Positions 18,256 through 28,902 of a stretch of DNA of 36,186 nucleotides are shown here, piece after piece. Position numbers and translations under genes: made by a program. The notes under the pieces were generated by a model. That model was not told where the DNA came from and did not search any database. It saw only the letters and a program-made list of their open reading frames with translations. The stretch is from Heterostelium multicystogenum (Eukaryota > Evosea > Eumycetozoa > Acytosteliales > Acytosteliaceae). Each line of letters begins with the position of its first letter. Positions within the stretch are counted from its first letter, which is position 1. The DNA is taken from assembly GCA_003667245.1 (NCBI GenBank), contig RCNN01000566.1, positions 1 to 36,186 of the forward strand, written 5' to 3'.

Positions 18256-18861
18256 CGCCAGGATATGGTGCGCATGCCCGATCAACAGCCGACGCGGCAC
18301 GAACCCGATATAACGGGAGTCATCGCTGTTATCGCGATTGTCGCCCAGCATGAAGTAACTGTCGGCAGGCACCACCACCGGGCCGAAATTGCGCAGCGCC
18401 CGTACTGCCGGCATGAACTGCACCGTGCGCTGGCTGCTGTTCGCACGCTCCGTCACCTTGATCCCCGGAACTGTTTGGCCAGGCGCGATGGGCTCGCTGA
18501 TGTCCTGCCCATTACTGTAGGTGGCCGGCGTACCGTTGACCCACAACACCTCGTCGCGCATTTCCAGGGTATCGCCGGGGATACCGACAATGCGTTTGAT
18601 CAAGCGCGTGCCGTCCTTGGGCGAGGAGAACGTGACGACATCTCCGCGCTGGGGGTTATCCAGTCTCGCCAGGGAAATATCGGTGAGGGGCAATTTGAGG
18701 TCGTACGCGACGCGATTGACCAGCACCACATCGCCCTCAAGCAACGTCGGGCGCATGGAACCGGACGGGATGGGATTCCAGTCAGCCAGGGAGGTGCGGA
18801 AAACCCCGAAGCACAGCCAGAAAATGATCGCGTAACGGTAGCGGATTAACCAACGGCGCAT
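18193..18861 (-). CDS. lepB: Signal peptidase I, short form
   Basis: Intact 222-aa membrane-anchored serine protease that removes signal peptides on the periplasmic side of the inner membrane. One N-terminal membrane helix (YAIIFWLCFGVF) is followed by box B with the catalytic Ser (IPSGSMRPTL, Ser35) and box D with the general-base Lys (RLIKRIVGIPGD, Lys89). Box E is MLGDNRDNSDDSR. ATG at 18861 has GCGAGG five bases upstream and is preferred to the in-frame start at 18924. The Pseudomonas housekeeping LepB is longer, usually has two membrane helices and lies beside lepA and rnc. This copy lies elsewhere and is probably an accessory paralogue. Confidence 0.92.
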   Translation of the reverse strand: MRRWLIRYRYAIIFWLCFGVFRTSLADWNPIPSGSMRPTLLEGDVVLVNRVAYDLKLPLTDISLARLDNPQRGDVVTFSSPKDGTRLIKRIVGIPGDTLEMRDEVLWVNGTPATYSNGQDISEPIAPGQTVPGIKVTERANSSQRTVQFMPAVRALRNFGPVVVPADSYFMLGDNRDNSDDSRYIGFVPRRLLIGHAHHILASAQILDHWMPRLGRFGAPIL

Positions 18862-19021
18862 AGATCCTCGCAATACGAAAAGGGACACCGGCCTGCGCCG
18901 GGTACCCACGGTGATTTTTGGCAATGCTCGCTTATTGCATCGGAAGATTAAATTAACATTAGCGTTGCCGACCCATGACAGTCGATATTTTCAAGCACAC
19001 AGAAAAGGAGTTTCACGCCCC

Positions 19022-19574
19022 ATGGATAGCAAATGTTCGGTCTTTATCGCAGCCAGCGTCGACGGCTTTATTGCCAGGCCAGACGGTGATATCGAGTGGC
19101 TTCATCGCCCTGAGTACGAAGGCGCCGAATTGAACGGCGTGACCTATGAACACTTCATCGCCACCGTGGATGCGCTAGTGATGGGCCGCAAGACCCTGGA
19201 AAAAGTGTTGTCCTTTCCGGAGTGGCCCTATGAGGGCACGCCGGTCATAGCACTCTCTCACCAATCGGTTGAGCTACCTGCAGCTTTGAAGGGCAAGGTT
19301 GAGGTGGTGAGCCAGGATGTCACCAGCCTCGTGGCAGCGTTGGCCGAGCGCGGGATGAAACACCTGTATATCGACGGAGGCCAGACGATTCAGGCGTTTC
19401 TTGAGGCGGGTTTGATCGACGAGATGATCATCACGCGTATTCCGGTTGTGCTGGGCCAGGGGATCCCCTTGTTCAGCCCAGTTGGGTGGCGAGCATGAGC
19501 TTCGGCATATCGGCACGTATGCGTCGGATAATGGGTTTGTTCAAAGCCGGTATGAGGTCGGTGGCAAGCGCTGA
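19022..19574 (+). CDS. RibD C-terminal/DHFR-like reductase, one frameshift
   Basis: Dihydrofolate-reductase-fold protein of about 183 aa of the YyaP/YwjB type. The start MDSKCSVFIAASVDGFIARP and DGDIEWL are family-typical. A DALVMGRKTLEKVL helix, a KHLYIDGGQTIQAFL nucleotide-binding glycine segment and ITRIPVVLGQGIPLF follow. The open frame ends early at 19498. An indel near 19488 restores GEHELRHIGTYASDNGFVQS and a normal C-terminus ending GGKR. The start is supported by AAAGGAG 12 bases upstream. It is divergent from lepB. Probably NADPH-dependent; the substrate is not known for this group. Confidence 0.85.
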
Positions 19575-19603
19575 TGCTCATTGAGTAATTGGGTTAAATC
19601 GAG

Positions 19604-19637
19604 GTGTCTGTATCGCAGGCAAGCCAGCTCCCACATT
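19604..19637 (+). repeat. REP-like single element
   Basis: GTATCGCAGGCAAGCCAGCT followed by CCCACATT matches the second common P. fluorescens-group intergenic repeat pattern (GCAGGCAAGCCAGCTCCCAC). It lies in the 256-bp gap between the RibD-like gene and cysS, which holds no gene. Confidence 0.6.
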
Positions 19638-19782
19638 AAGCAGCTATGCGCTTGATCCTGAACCGGCCTGATCTGTCCTTGAATGTGTCAACTATGTCCC
19701 CGCACAGGCGTCCGGCCCGTGGTCCGCTGCAAGCGCGGTCGCCATAGCCGCCAATACCCGAATAACGGATAGACAGGCCAAA

Positions 19783-19813
19783 AAAAACGCCCCGAACCAG
19801 TCGGGGCGTTTTT
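19783..19813. terminator. Bidirectional rho-independent terminator
   Basis: AAAAACGCCCCGA and TCGGGGCGTTTTT are exact reverse complements around the loop ACCAG. The hairpin has a T-run on both strands, so it can terminate cysS (minus) and the RibD-like gene (plus). Confidence 0.93.
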
Positions 19814-19830
19814 CATTCAGCAATCACCAA

Positions 19831-21222
19831 TCAAGCCTGATCAGCCAACCGCCACGTCGTCCCGCCCTTCCCGTCTTCCAACACCACACCCATCGCGGTC
19901 AGTTGGTCACGGATACGGTCAGACTCCGCCCAGTCCTTGTTGGCCCGGGCAGTCAAACGTGCCTGAATCAGCGCATCAACTTCAGCGGCATCCACACGCC
20001 CTTCAGCGCCCGCCTGCAGGAAGTCATCGGCTTCCATCTGCAATACGCCCAGCACGCTCGCCAGCTCTTTCAAACGTGCGGCAAGCCCCGCCGCTGCGTC
20101 GAGATCGCTCTCGCGCAGGCGGTTGATCTCACGCACCATTTCAAACAGCACCGCGCAGGCCTCAGGCGTACCGAAGTCGTCGTTCATCACTTCGGTGAAC
20201 CGCGCAACAAACGCTTCGCCGCCCGCAGGCGCCACGGAGGGCAGGCCTTTCAACGCGTGGTAGAAACGCTCCAGGGCGCCCTTGGCGTCCTTGAGGTTGT
20301 CTTCCGAGTAGTTGATCGCGCTGCGGTAATGGCTCGACACCAACAGGTAGCGCACCACTTCCGGGTGGTACTTTTCCAGCACGTCGCGAATGGTGAAGAA
20401 GTTGTTCAAGGACTTGGACATCTTCTCGCCATTGATGCGAATCATGCCGCAGTGCATCCACGCGTTTGGCGTAGGTCTTGCCGGTGGCCGCTTCGCTTTG
20501 GGCGATTTCGTTTTCGTGGTGCGGGAACTCAAGGTCGCTGCCGCCGCCATGAATGTCGAAGGTCTCCCCCAGGCAGCAGGTGGACATCACCGAGCATTCG
20601 ATGTGCCAGCCCGGGCGCCCGGCGCCCCATGGCGACTCCCAGCTCGGCTCGCCGGGCTTGGTGCCTTTCCAACAGCACGAAGTCCAGCGGGTCTTGCTTG
20701 GCTTCGTCGACTTCGATCCGCGCACCGATGCGCAGGTCTTCGATTTTCTTGCGCGACAGCTTGCCGTAGCCCATGAACTTGGCGACGCGGTAGTACACGT
20801 CGCCATTGCCCGGGGCGTAGGCGTAACCTTGTCGATCAGGGTCTGGATCATCGCGTGCATGCCCGGGATATGGTCCGTGGCGCGCGGTTCCATGTCCGGC
20901 TTGAGGATGTTGAGGCGTGCCTCGTCCTCGTGCATCGCAGCAATCATGCGCTCGGTCAGCGCGTCGAACGACTCGCCGTTTTCGTTGGCGCGAATTGATG
21001 ATCTTGTCGTCGATGTCGGTGATGTTGCGCACATACGTCAGGTCATAACCGCTGAAACGCAACCAGCGGGTCACCAGGTCGAAGGCAACCATGCTGCGGC
21101 CGTGGCCGATGTGGCAGTAGTCATACACGGTCATGCCGCACACGTACATGCGCACCTTGTTGCCATCCAGCGGCTTGAAGACTTCTTTGGTCTTGCTGAG
21201 TGTGTTTGTAGATCGTTAGCAC
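19831..21222 (-). CDS. cysS: Cysteinyl-tRNA synthetase, about five frameshifts
   Basis: Class I aminoacyl-tRNA synthetase charging tRNA-Cys in the cytoplasm; about 462 aa, as expected. The HIGH motif ([16 protein letters not shown]), the zinc-site Cys in [21 protein letters not shown], the [16 protein letters not shown] block and the KMSKS loop ([18 protein letters not shown]) are all present. The C-terminal anticodon domain ends [13 protein letters not shown]. Frames change near 21205, 20995, 20825, 20670 and 20463. Several are simple homopolymer changes, for example GCCAAACGCG, where GCCAACGCG gives NAWMHCG. The start is GTG at 21222, with AAGGA upstream. It follows glnS by 20 bp, so the two probably form one transcript. 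Confidence 0.95.
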
Positions 21223-21242
21223 GACAGTTCCTTAAAACAGAA

Positions 21243-22942
21243 TCACTGGCCCAACGAATCACGCAAGGTCACGGTACGGTTGAATACCGGAGCACCGGGT
21301 TTCGAGTCCTTGATATCCGCGCAGAAATAACCTTCGCGCTCGAACTGGAAACGGTCTTCCGGCTGTGCGTCGCCAAGCGATGGCTCGGCACGACAACCCG
21401 TGAGAACTTGCAGCGAGTCAGGGTTGATGTTGTCCAGGAAACTGGCACTGTCTTCGGCCTTCTCGGGATTTCGGCGAGCGGAACAGGCGATCGTACAGGC
21501 GCACTTCGCACTCGACGCTGGCCGCCGCCGGCACCCAGTGCACCACACCTTTGACCTTGCGGCCTTCCGGGTTCTTGCCCAGGGTGTCCGGGTCGTAGGA
21601 GCAACGCAGTTCGACGATGTTGCCATCGGCGTCCTTGATCGCTTCGTCGGCACGGATCACGTAGCTGCCACGCAGGCGCACTTCGCCGTTCGGCTCCAGG
21701 CGCTTGTAGCCTTTTGGCGGCTCTTCCATGAAGTCATCGCGGTCGATGTAGATTTCACGGGCGAACGGCAGCTTGCGCACGCCGAGTTCTTCTTTCTGCG
21801 GATGACGTGGCAGTTCGAGGTTTTCGACCTGGCCTTCCGGGTAGTTGGTGATCACCACCTTCAACGGACGCAGCACGCACATGGCGCGCGGGGCGTTCGC
21901 GTCGAGGTCCTGACGGATGCTGAATTCGAGCATGCCGTAGTCGACCACGCCGTCGGAGCGGTTGGTGCGACCATCTCGCAGAAATTGCGGATCGATGCCG
22001 GGGTGTAGCCACGGCGGCGGAAGCCCGACAGCGTCGACATGCGCGGGTCGTCCCAGCCAAACACGTGCTTTTCATCGACCAGTTGCTTGAGCTTGCGCTT
22101 GCTGGTGATGGTGTAGTTCAGGTTCAGGCGGCTGAACTCGTACTGACGCGGGTGCGCCGGTACCGGCAGGCTGTCGAGGAACCATTCGTACAGCGGACGG
22201 TGGCTTTCGAACTCCAGGGTGCAGATGGAGTGGGTGATGCCTTCGATGGCGTCCGACTGACCGTGGGTGAAGTCGTAGTTCGGGTAGATGGCACCACTTG
22301 TCACCGGTCTGGTGGTGATGGGCGTGGCGGATGCGGTACATGATCGGGTCGCGCAGGTTCATGTTCGGCGAGGCCATGTCGATCTTGGCACGCAGTACAC
22401 GGGCGCCGTCTGGGAACTCACCGGCGCGCATGCGGTTGAACCAGTCCAGGTTCTCTTCCACCGAACGGTCGCGGAACGGGCTGTTCTTGCCCGGCTCGGT
22501 CAGGGTGCCACGGTATTCCTTGGCTTGCTCCGGGTCAGGTCGTCTACGTAGGCCTTGCCGGCCTTGATCAACTCGACGGCCCAGTCGAACAACTGGTCGA
22601 AATACTTGGAGGCATAGCGCACTTCACCGGACCATTCGAAGCCCAGCCACTTGATGTCGCTCTCGATGGCGTCGATGTATTCCTGGTCTTCCTTGGCCGG
22701 GTTGGTGTCGTCGAAACGCAGGTGCGTGACGCCACCGAACTCCTGGGCCAGGCCGAAGTTCACACAGATCGACTTGGCGTGGCCGATGTGCAGGTAACCG
22801 TTGGGCTCAGGCGGGAAGCGGGTGACGATCTGCGTGTGCTTGCCCGAATCCAGGTCCGCCTGGATGATCGGGCGCAGGAAATTGACCGGGACGGCAGGTC
22901 CGGCCTGGAATTCGAGGTAGGGTCGACAGTGGGCTTGCTCAT
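21243..22942 (-). CDS. glnS: Glutaminyl-tRNA synthetase, about five frameshifts
   Basis: Class I synthetase charging tRNA-Gln; about 566 aa, as in other Pseudomonas. The N-terminus shows [20 protein letters not shown] (HIGH motif), then [20 protein letters not shown] and a [10 protein letters not shown] block. The middle contains [20 protein letters not shown], in the position of the KMSKS-like loop. The C-terminal beta-barrels include [20 protein letters not shown], and the protein ends [13 protein letters not shown]. Frames change near 22915, 22540, 22300, 21968 and 21475. The ATG at 22942 follows from MSKPTVDPT. It is transcribed away from ppiB; the 246-bp gap between them shows no further gene. 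Confidence 0.95.
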
Positions 22943-23188
22943 AGGATCCTTGAACAGACGAAGTTACTTGGCCGGGTGAGGCCGACAAACAAAGGGCTTA
23001 TCATAGCCGATGCTGTCAAGGCCCTGACAGAGCGTGGCCAAAAACTGCTGCATTTATTGCATGGGCGGTAAAAAACCACCTCGAAATTCCCGCAGGTCAC
23101 GCTAAACTGCGCGCCTTGGCTGCCGTTTTTGCCAAGCAGGTAAGGCGCAAAACGCCAAACCCACGAATTCCTTGAAAGAGTAGTGAAC

Positions 23189-23693
23189 ATGACTCAAGTC
23201 AAACTGACCACCAACCACGGTGACATCGTCATCGAGCTGAACGCCGAGAAAGCGCCGATCACCGTCGCCAACTTCATCGAGTACGTTAAAGCCGGCCACT
23301 ACGAAAACACTGTTTTCCACCGTGTCATCGGCAACTTCATGGTCCAGGGCGGCGGTTTCGAGCCTGGCATGAAAGAAAAGAAAGACAAGCGTCCAAGCAT
23401 CCAGAACGAAGCGGACAACGGCCTTTCCAACGACAAGTACACCCGTCGCCATGGCCCGTACCATGGAGCCGCATTCGGCCTCCGCGCAGTTCTTCATCAA
23501 CGTCGCCGACAACACCTTCCTGAACCACAGCGGCAAGAACGTGCAGGGCTGGGGCTACGCGGTATTCGGTAAAGTCACCGAAGGCCAGGACGTTGTCGAC
23601 AAGATCAAGGGTGTGCAAACCACCGGCAAGGCAGGTCATCAGGACGTTCCGGTAGAAGACGTTATCGTCGAGAAAGCCGAGATCGTTGAGTGA
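23189..23693 (+). CDS. ppiB: Peptidyl-prolyl cis-trans isomerase B (cyclophilin), one frameshift
   Basis: Cytoplasmic cyclophilin of about 167 aa that accelerates proline isomerisation. Core motifs: [39 protein letters not shown] (active-site Arg, Phe and Gln) and [17 protein letters not shown], ending [13 protein letters not shown]. One indel near 23447 joins LSNDKYT to [20 protein letters not shown] at 23189 is preferred to GTG at 23183. Its stop overlaps the GTG start of lpxH by four bases, so the two are co-translated. Confidence 0.95.
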
Positions 23694-24440
23694 TATTGCT
23701 GATTTCAGATTTGCATCTGGAAGAGGAGCGCCCGGACATAACCCGGGGCGTTTCTGGATTTACTGCACGGCCGCGCCCGTTCTGCCCAGGCGTTGTACAT
23801 TCTGGGGGACTTCTTTGAAGCCTGGATTGGCGACGATGGGATGACGCCCTTCCAGCGTTCGATTTGCCTGGCCCTGCGCGAGCTGAGCGACAGCGGCACC
23901 CAGATTTTCATCATGCATGGCAACCGGGATTTCCTGATCGGCAAGGCGTTCTGCAAAGCCGCAGGCGCAACCTTGCTCAAGGACCCGAGTGTGGTGCAGT
24001 TTTACGGCGAGCCCGTGCTGTTGATGCACGGCGACAGCCTGTGTACCCGCGACCTTGGCTATATGAAGCTGCGGCGCATCCTGCGTAACCCCATCACGCT
24101 GTTCATCCTGCGCCACCTGCCCTTGCGCACGCGGCACAAGCTGGCGCGCAAGCTGCGCAGTGAAAGCAGCGCCCAGGTGCGGATGAAGGCCAACGACATT
24201 GTCGATGTGACGCCTGAGGAAGTGCCGAGGGTGATGCAGCAGTTCGGCGTGCGTACGTTGGTGCATGGCCACACCCACCGCCCGGCGATTCACAAGTTGC
24301 AGATTGGCGAGCAAGCGGCCAAGCGCATTGTGCTGGGGGATTGGGACAAGCAAGGGTGGGCGTTGCAGGTGGATGAGCAAGGGTTTCAACTGGCGGCGTT
24401 TGACTTCGTCAATCCGCAGTTGGCACTGCCCGGCGCTTGA
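23690..24440 (+). CDS. lpxH: UDP-2,3-diacylglucosamine diphosphatase, one frameshift
   Basis: Metallophosphoesterase of lipid A synthesis that cleaves UDP-2,3-diacylglucosamine to lipid X and UMP at the inner membrane. All metal-binding motifs are visible: [47 protein letters not shown] and [10 protein letters not shown]. The start is the GTG overlapping the ppiB stop ([10 protein letters not shown]). One extra G in the run near 23744 (CCCGGGGCG) breaks the frame; removing it gives [20 protein letters not shown]. Length of about 249 aa is normal. The ppiB-lpxH pair is the standard order in Pseudomonas. Confidence 0.95.
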
Positions 24441-24449
24441 CCCAGATCG

Positions 24450-24591
24450 TTCCACGCTCTGCGCGGGAATGCATCCTGTGACGCTCTGCGTCACGACCAT
24501 CAAAGGCGGACGCAGAGCGTCCAGAGCGGCGTTCCCACGCAGAGCGTGGGAACGATCATCAAAGTGGCATTCCCACGCGGAGCGTGGGAAT
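24450..24591. repeat. Cluster of five short hairpins sharing a GCTCTGC/GCAGAGC core
   Basis: Five consecutive near-perfect inverted repeats lie between lpxH and the convergent emrB-type gene. They are 24450-24469 (TTCCACGCTCTGCGCGGGAA), 24478-24494 (GTGACGCTCTGCGTCAC), 24508-24522 (GGACGCAGAGCGTCC), 24531-24553 (GTTCCCACGCAGAGC plus GTGGGAAC) and 24569-24591 (ATTCCCACGCGGAGC plus GTGGGAAT). The first two carry the core in one orientation and the last three in the other, so the block is also a large imperfect palindrome. It may act as a terminator in both directions. It resembles a dispersed Pseudomonas intergenic repeat. Confidence 0.75.
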
Positions 24592-24607
24592 GATCATGGA
24601 TTGAGGC

Positions 24608-26144
24608 TTAGTGGCCAGAAGCCTCCGCCCCGCCTTCGCTGCAAACGGCGGTTTCGCCAGCCATACAATCACGATCAACGCCATGAACATCCACCCCAGC
24701 AACGTGAAAGTAATCCACGGTGGACATCATGTACGCCTGGCTTGTCAGTATCTGGTCCAGTTGCGCGTACGCCTTGTGCCCTGCCCCGCCGAGCGCCTGC
24801 AAGGCGTCCCGGGTGGCCGAGTCGTAGGTGGTCATGTTTTCGCTCATGTAGGCATGGTGCTGGTCCGCCCGGCGAATCCAGATTCCAGGTGGTCAACGAG
24901 GCCGCAAAGCTGCCGCCCAGGGTCCGCAGGAAGGTCGCCAGGCCAGCGCCGTCGGCGATTTGCGCCGGCGGCAGGTCGGACATCAGGATGCTCAAGGTCG
25001 GCATGAAGAACAGCGCTACGCCGATCCCCATGAACAACTGCACCAGGGCGATGTGCGTGAAGTCGACTTCATTGGTAAACCCGGCGCGCATGAAGCAACT
25101 CAAGCCAATCGCCAGGAACGCCAGCCCCGCCAGCAGCCGCAGGTCGAACTTGTGCGCATATTTGCCCACGAACGGCGACATCAACACCGGCAGGATCCCG
25201 ATCGGCGCCACCGCCAGGCCCGCCCAGGTGGCGGTGTAGCCCATCTGGGTTTGCAGCCATTGCGGCAGGATCAGGTTGATCCCGAAGAAACCCGCGTACC
25301 CGAGTACCAACACAATCGTGCCGATGCGAAAGTTGCGATAGGCGAACAGCCGCAGGTTGACCACCGGGTGCTCGTCGGTCATTTCCCAGATCACGAACAC
25401 CGCCAGGGCGACAGCCGAGATCACCGCGCCGATGATGATGAAGTTCGACTCGAACCAGTCCAGGTCGTTGCCCTTGTCGAGGATGATCTGCAAGGCGCCG
25501 ACGCCGACGATCAGGCTGAGCAAGCCGACGTAGTCCATCGGCTGGTAGCTGGTGACCACCGGGCGTTTCTTCAGTTGCGAGCGCACCACCATCACGGCAA
25601 AGATGCCGATGGGTACGTTGATAAAGAAGATCCACGGCCAGCTGTAGCTGTCGGTAATCCAGCCGCCGAGGATCGGCCCGGCAATCGGCGCCACCACCGT
25701 GACCATCGCCAGCAACGCCAGGGCCATGCCACGCCTGGCGGGGGATAGACCGCGATCAGCAGCGTCTGGGTCATCGGGGTACAACGGGCCGGCAACCAGG
25801 CCTTGCAATACCCGAAAGCCGATCAGCTCGGGCATCGAGGTGGAAATACCGCAGAGAAAACGAGGCCAGCACAAACAGGATGGTGGCCCCACAGAAACAG
25901 CTTCACCTCGCCGAAAGCGACGGCTCAGCCAGCCGGTCAGCGGCAGCGCGATGGCGTTGCTCACGGCAAACGAGGTGATGACCCAGGTGCCCTGCTCCGA
26001 ACTCACGCCGAGGTTGCCGGAAATCGTCGGCAGCGCCACGTTGGCGATGGTGGTGTCGAGCACCTGCATGAAGGTCGCCAGGGACAGGCCGATGGTGGCC
26101 ATCAGCAAGCTGGGCGGCGTGAAGGAGGCGTTAGCGTTACTCAT
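24608..26144 (-). CDS. emrB: DHA2-family (EmrB-type) MFS multidrug exporter, frameshifted
   Basis: Proton-driven inner-membrane exporter of about 510 aa with 14 predicted helices. The family motifs LDTTIANVALPTISGN (helix 1), GWLSRRF (motif A), FRVLQGLVAGPLYP and APIAGPILGGWITD (motif C) are present, then long hydrophobic segments to SQAYMMSTVDYF. Two stretches (about 25858-25910 and 25738-25778) are read in a wrong frame between pairs of compensating indels. Two or three more indels lie near 24885 and 24700. The corrected last helix is LLGWMFMALIVIVWLAKPPF, ending EASGH. It is the last gene of the marR-OMF-emrA-emrB unit, 64 bp after emrA. The substrates are probably hydrophobic toxicants; not determinable. 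Confidence 0.92.
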
Positions 26145-26208
26145 CGCGAATCCTGTGCAACATGATTGGCGCTACGGCCGCCGGGGCCGCAGCTGATGGA
26201 TTGGCGAA

Positions 26209-27421
26209 TCAGCGCTGGGCAGCCTTGGGAGCGGCGACGCTGTTGTCATGGATCAATTGGGTGATCATCGCGTCGGCTTCGGCCAACTGGCGGTCGTAAA
26301 CGTTGGTGGTGAACGACGCCTTCTGCGGCGCCTGCTGGGCCAGTACCGGGCCGCTCTGGTCGTGCAGGTCGACGTTGACCACGGTGGACAAGCCCACCCG
26401 CAGCGGGTGCTTGGCCAACTCATCGGCGTTCACATGGATACGCACCGCACCCGTTGCACGATCTTGATCCAGTTACCGGTAGCGTTCTGCGCCGGCAGCA
26501 AGGCAAACGCGCTGCCGGTCCCGCGCCGAGGCTGTCGACGGTGCCGCTGAATTTCACGTCGCTGCCGTAGATGTCGGATTCGATATCCACCGGCTGGCCG
26601 ATACGCATATTGCGCAGCTGGGTTTCCTTGAAGTTGGCGTCGATCCACAGTTGATCCAGCGGAATCACGGCCATCAGTGCAGTACCCGGCTGGACCCGCT
26701 GGCCCAGTTGCACGGTACGCTTGGCCACATAGCCGGTCACCGGTGCGATCAGGGTGCTGCGGGCGTTGGTCAGGTAAGCCTGGCGCAACTGTGCGCGGCA
26801 GCCTGCACGTCCGGGTGGGACGAAATCACCGTGTCATCCACCAGGGCGCTGCTGGTCTTGAACTGTTGCTGCACGTTGGCCAAGGCGTTTTGCGCCGAGG
26901 TCAGGTCGTCACGGGCGTGGGACAGTTCTTCCTGGGAAATCGCCCGCCGGCAGCGAGGTTCTTGCGTCGGTTGTAGTTGTCCTGGGCCTTTTGCACGTTG
27001 GCTTGTTGCGCCAGCACCTGGGCCTTCATGCCATCGACGTTGCTGTACAAGCCACGCACCTGGCGCACGGTGCGGGCCAGGTTGGCCTGGGCACTTTGCA
27101 GGCCGACGGCCGCGTCGTTGGGGTCGAAGTTGATCAGCACCTGGCCTTCATGCACCAGGTCGCCGTCGTCAGCGCCGATGCTCACCACGGTGCCGGTCAC
27201 CAGCGGGGTGATTTCCACCACGTTGCCGTTGACGTAGGCGTCGTCGGTGCTTTCGCTGAAGCGACCATACAATTCGTACCAACCCCACACCCCAAGGCGC
27301 CGAGGATGACGATCAGCGCCAGCACAAACAGCATGACTTTGCGTTTGCGCGGATTGCTGGTGTTGGGTTGTTCAGCCTTGTTTGTTTCAGGAGCGTTGTT
27401 GCTGGTTTCGGCAGTGGCCAT
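26209..27421 (-). CDS. emrA: HlyD/EmrA-type membrane fusion protein, about four frameshifts
   Basis: Periplasmic adaptor of about 403 aa linking the exporter to the outer-membrane channel. After a polar N-terminus (MATAETSNNAPETN) comes one membrane helix (VMLFVLALIVILGALGCG). Family motifs follow: STDDAYVNGNVVEITPLVTG, GQVLINFDPNDAAVGLQSAQ, an alpha-helical coiled-coil region (LARTVRQVRGLYSNVDGMKA onward), STLIAPVTGYVAKRTVQLGQ, and DQLWIDANFKETQLRNMRIG. The C-terminal domain ends HDNSVAAPKAAQR. Indels are near 27275, 26950, 26810 and 26520-26455. It lies 15 bp after the outer-membrane factor gene. Confidence 0.92.
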
Positions 27422-27436
27422 GACAAGTACCTTGAA

Positions 27437-28902
27437 TTATTCAGTGCGCGTGGCTGGGGTGGTCGAGGCCACGTTATCGGCGTGGAAACCGCCGCCCAGG
27501 GCCTGCATCAGTTGAATCGAAAGATCGATTTGCTCGGCATTCAGGGTGGCCAACTGACGCTGGGCCTGGAGCAGTTGCTGTTCGATGCTGAGCACGTCCA
27601 GGTAATTGCCGATACCTGAGCTGTAACGCTGGACGCCGGTGTCGTAGGACTGCTGGGCAATGTCAGCGGCGTGTTGCTGGCCTGGATCTGGCGGCCGGTC
27701 TCGCGCAATTGCGAGAGTGTGTTGCCGATATCGCCCAAGGCTTGCACCAGGGTTTTGTTGTACTGGGCCACGGCCAGGTCGTAGTCGGCGTCGCGAGCGT
27801 CGAGGTCGGCGCGCAGGCGGCCGCCGTCGAAGAATCGGCAGCGAGACGGTCGGCGCAATGCTGAAGAAGCGGCTGGCCGAACCAAACATCGCATCCCCCA
27901 GCAACGACTCGGCCCCGGCGCTCGCGCTCAGGTTGAGGTTGGGGTAGAAACGGGTCTTGCTGGCCGCGATGTTCTTGCTCGCCGCCTCCACCCGCCAGCG
28001 TGCGGCGATCAGGTCCGGGCGACGGCCCACCAGCTCGGCAGGCAACACCGAAGGCACCGCAACCGCGCTCGGCTTGAGCACGTTGGGGCGTACCAGTTCG
28101 CTGCCACGGTCCGGGCCTTTGCCGAGCAACACCGCGAGGGCGATCTTCGCGCTCTGCAGTTGTTTTTCCGCATCGATCAGTTGCGACTGGGAGCTGGCTT
28201 CCAGGCTTTCGGTTTGCTGGTACTGGTACTGGCTGTCGATCCCGGAGTTCAGGCGACGCTGGCCCAGGTCGAGCATCTGCCGGGTGCGCTTGAGGTCATC
28301 ATTGGCCAGGTCACGCACGATATGGGCCTGGCCCAGGTCGCTGTAGGCCTTGGCGACGTTGGCTGCCAGGGTCAGGCGCGCGGCCTGTTGGTCGACTTCG
28401 GCAGCGCGGGCCTGGCCCAGCGCGGCTTCCCAGGCGGCGCGCTGGCCACCCCACAGGTCAAAGTTGTAATTGAAGCTGGCACCGATGTTGCGCACGGTGG
28501 CGTAGGCATCGCCCTGGCCCAACGGGTCCTGGTCCTTGGCCAGGCGCGAACGGCTGACACCGGCGCTGGCATCCAGGGTCGGCATGCGCTCGGCGTCGGC
28601 GGCATAGGCAGCGGCTTCGGCCTGGTGGGCACGGGCGCTGGCCACTTGCATGTCGGGGCTGTTCTGCAGGGCTTCCTGGATGAGGGCTGTCGAGCTGTGG
28701 ATCGCCAAGGCCTTTCCACCAGTCGGCGGTGGGCCAGGCAGCGGTGGACAGGGTCACGCCGCTGAGGGATTTGCCGGTTTGCAGGTTATTGGCTTCGAGG
28801 CGTTTGCCTTCTGTTGTCCAAGCCGCTGAAATTGGCACAACCGGCCATAGTCATAGCCACCAGCACAAGGCTGAGGCCGGCACGCAAGGAGCGATTGTTC
28901 AT
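27437..28902 (-). CDS. Outer-membrane efflux lipoprotein (NodT/OprM type), frameshifted
   Basis: TolC-like outer-membrane channel of about 488 aa. The N-terminus is a lipoprotein signal (LSLVLVAMTMAGC, with the lipobox Cys at about residue 22). Two repeated OEP halves follow: DSLIQEALQNSPDMQVASA with AYSDLGQAHIVRDLANDDLK, and LPAELVGRRPDLIAARWRVE with KTRFYPNLNLSASAGAESLL. The end is LDVLSIEQQLLQAQRQLATL followed by NAEQIDLSIQLMQALGGGF. Indels lie near 28815, 28690, 27845 and 27675. ATG at 28902 overlaps the marR stop (ATGA), so it is the second gene of the operon. Having the channel gene before the adaptor and pump is the common Pseudomonas order for this emr-type system. Confidence 0.9.

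Noticed and set aside
18880..18906. Imperfect GC hairpin (GGGACACCGGC ... GCCGGGTACCC) in the lepB-RibD gap
   Set aside because: It is an interrupted stem between divergent genes with no T-run and no repeat elsewhere in the window, so it was not strong enough to call as a site.
18193..18924. Upstream in-frame start of lepB at 18924
   Set aside because: The extra 21 residues are polar and lie before a well-placed ribosome-binding site and ATG at 18861, directly in front of the membrane helix.
24450..24591. CRISPR array
   Set aside because: The units are self-complementary hairpins of differing length and orientation, with no constant repeat-spacer spacing and no cas genes nearby.
24265..25748. 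Plus-strand frames across the hairpin cluster and the emrB 3' end
   Set aside because: They read through a repeat block and the antisense of a clear DHA2 transporter; the composition is typical of shadow frames.
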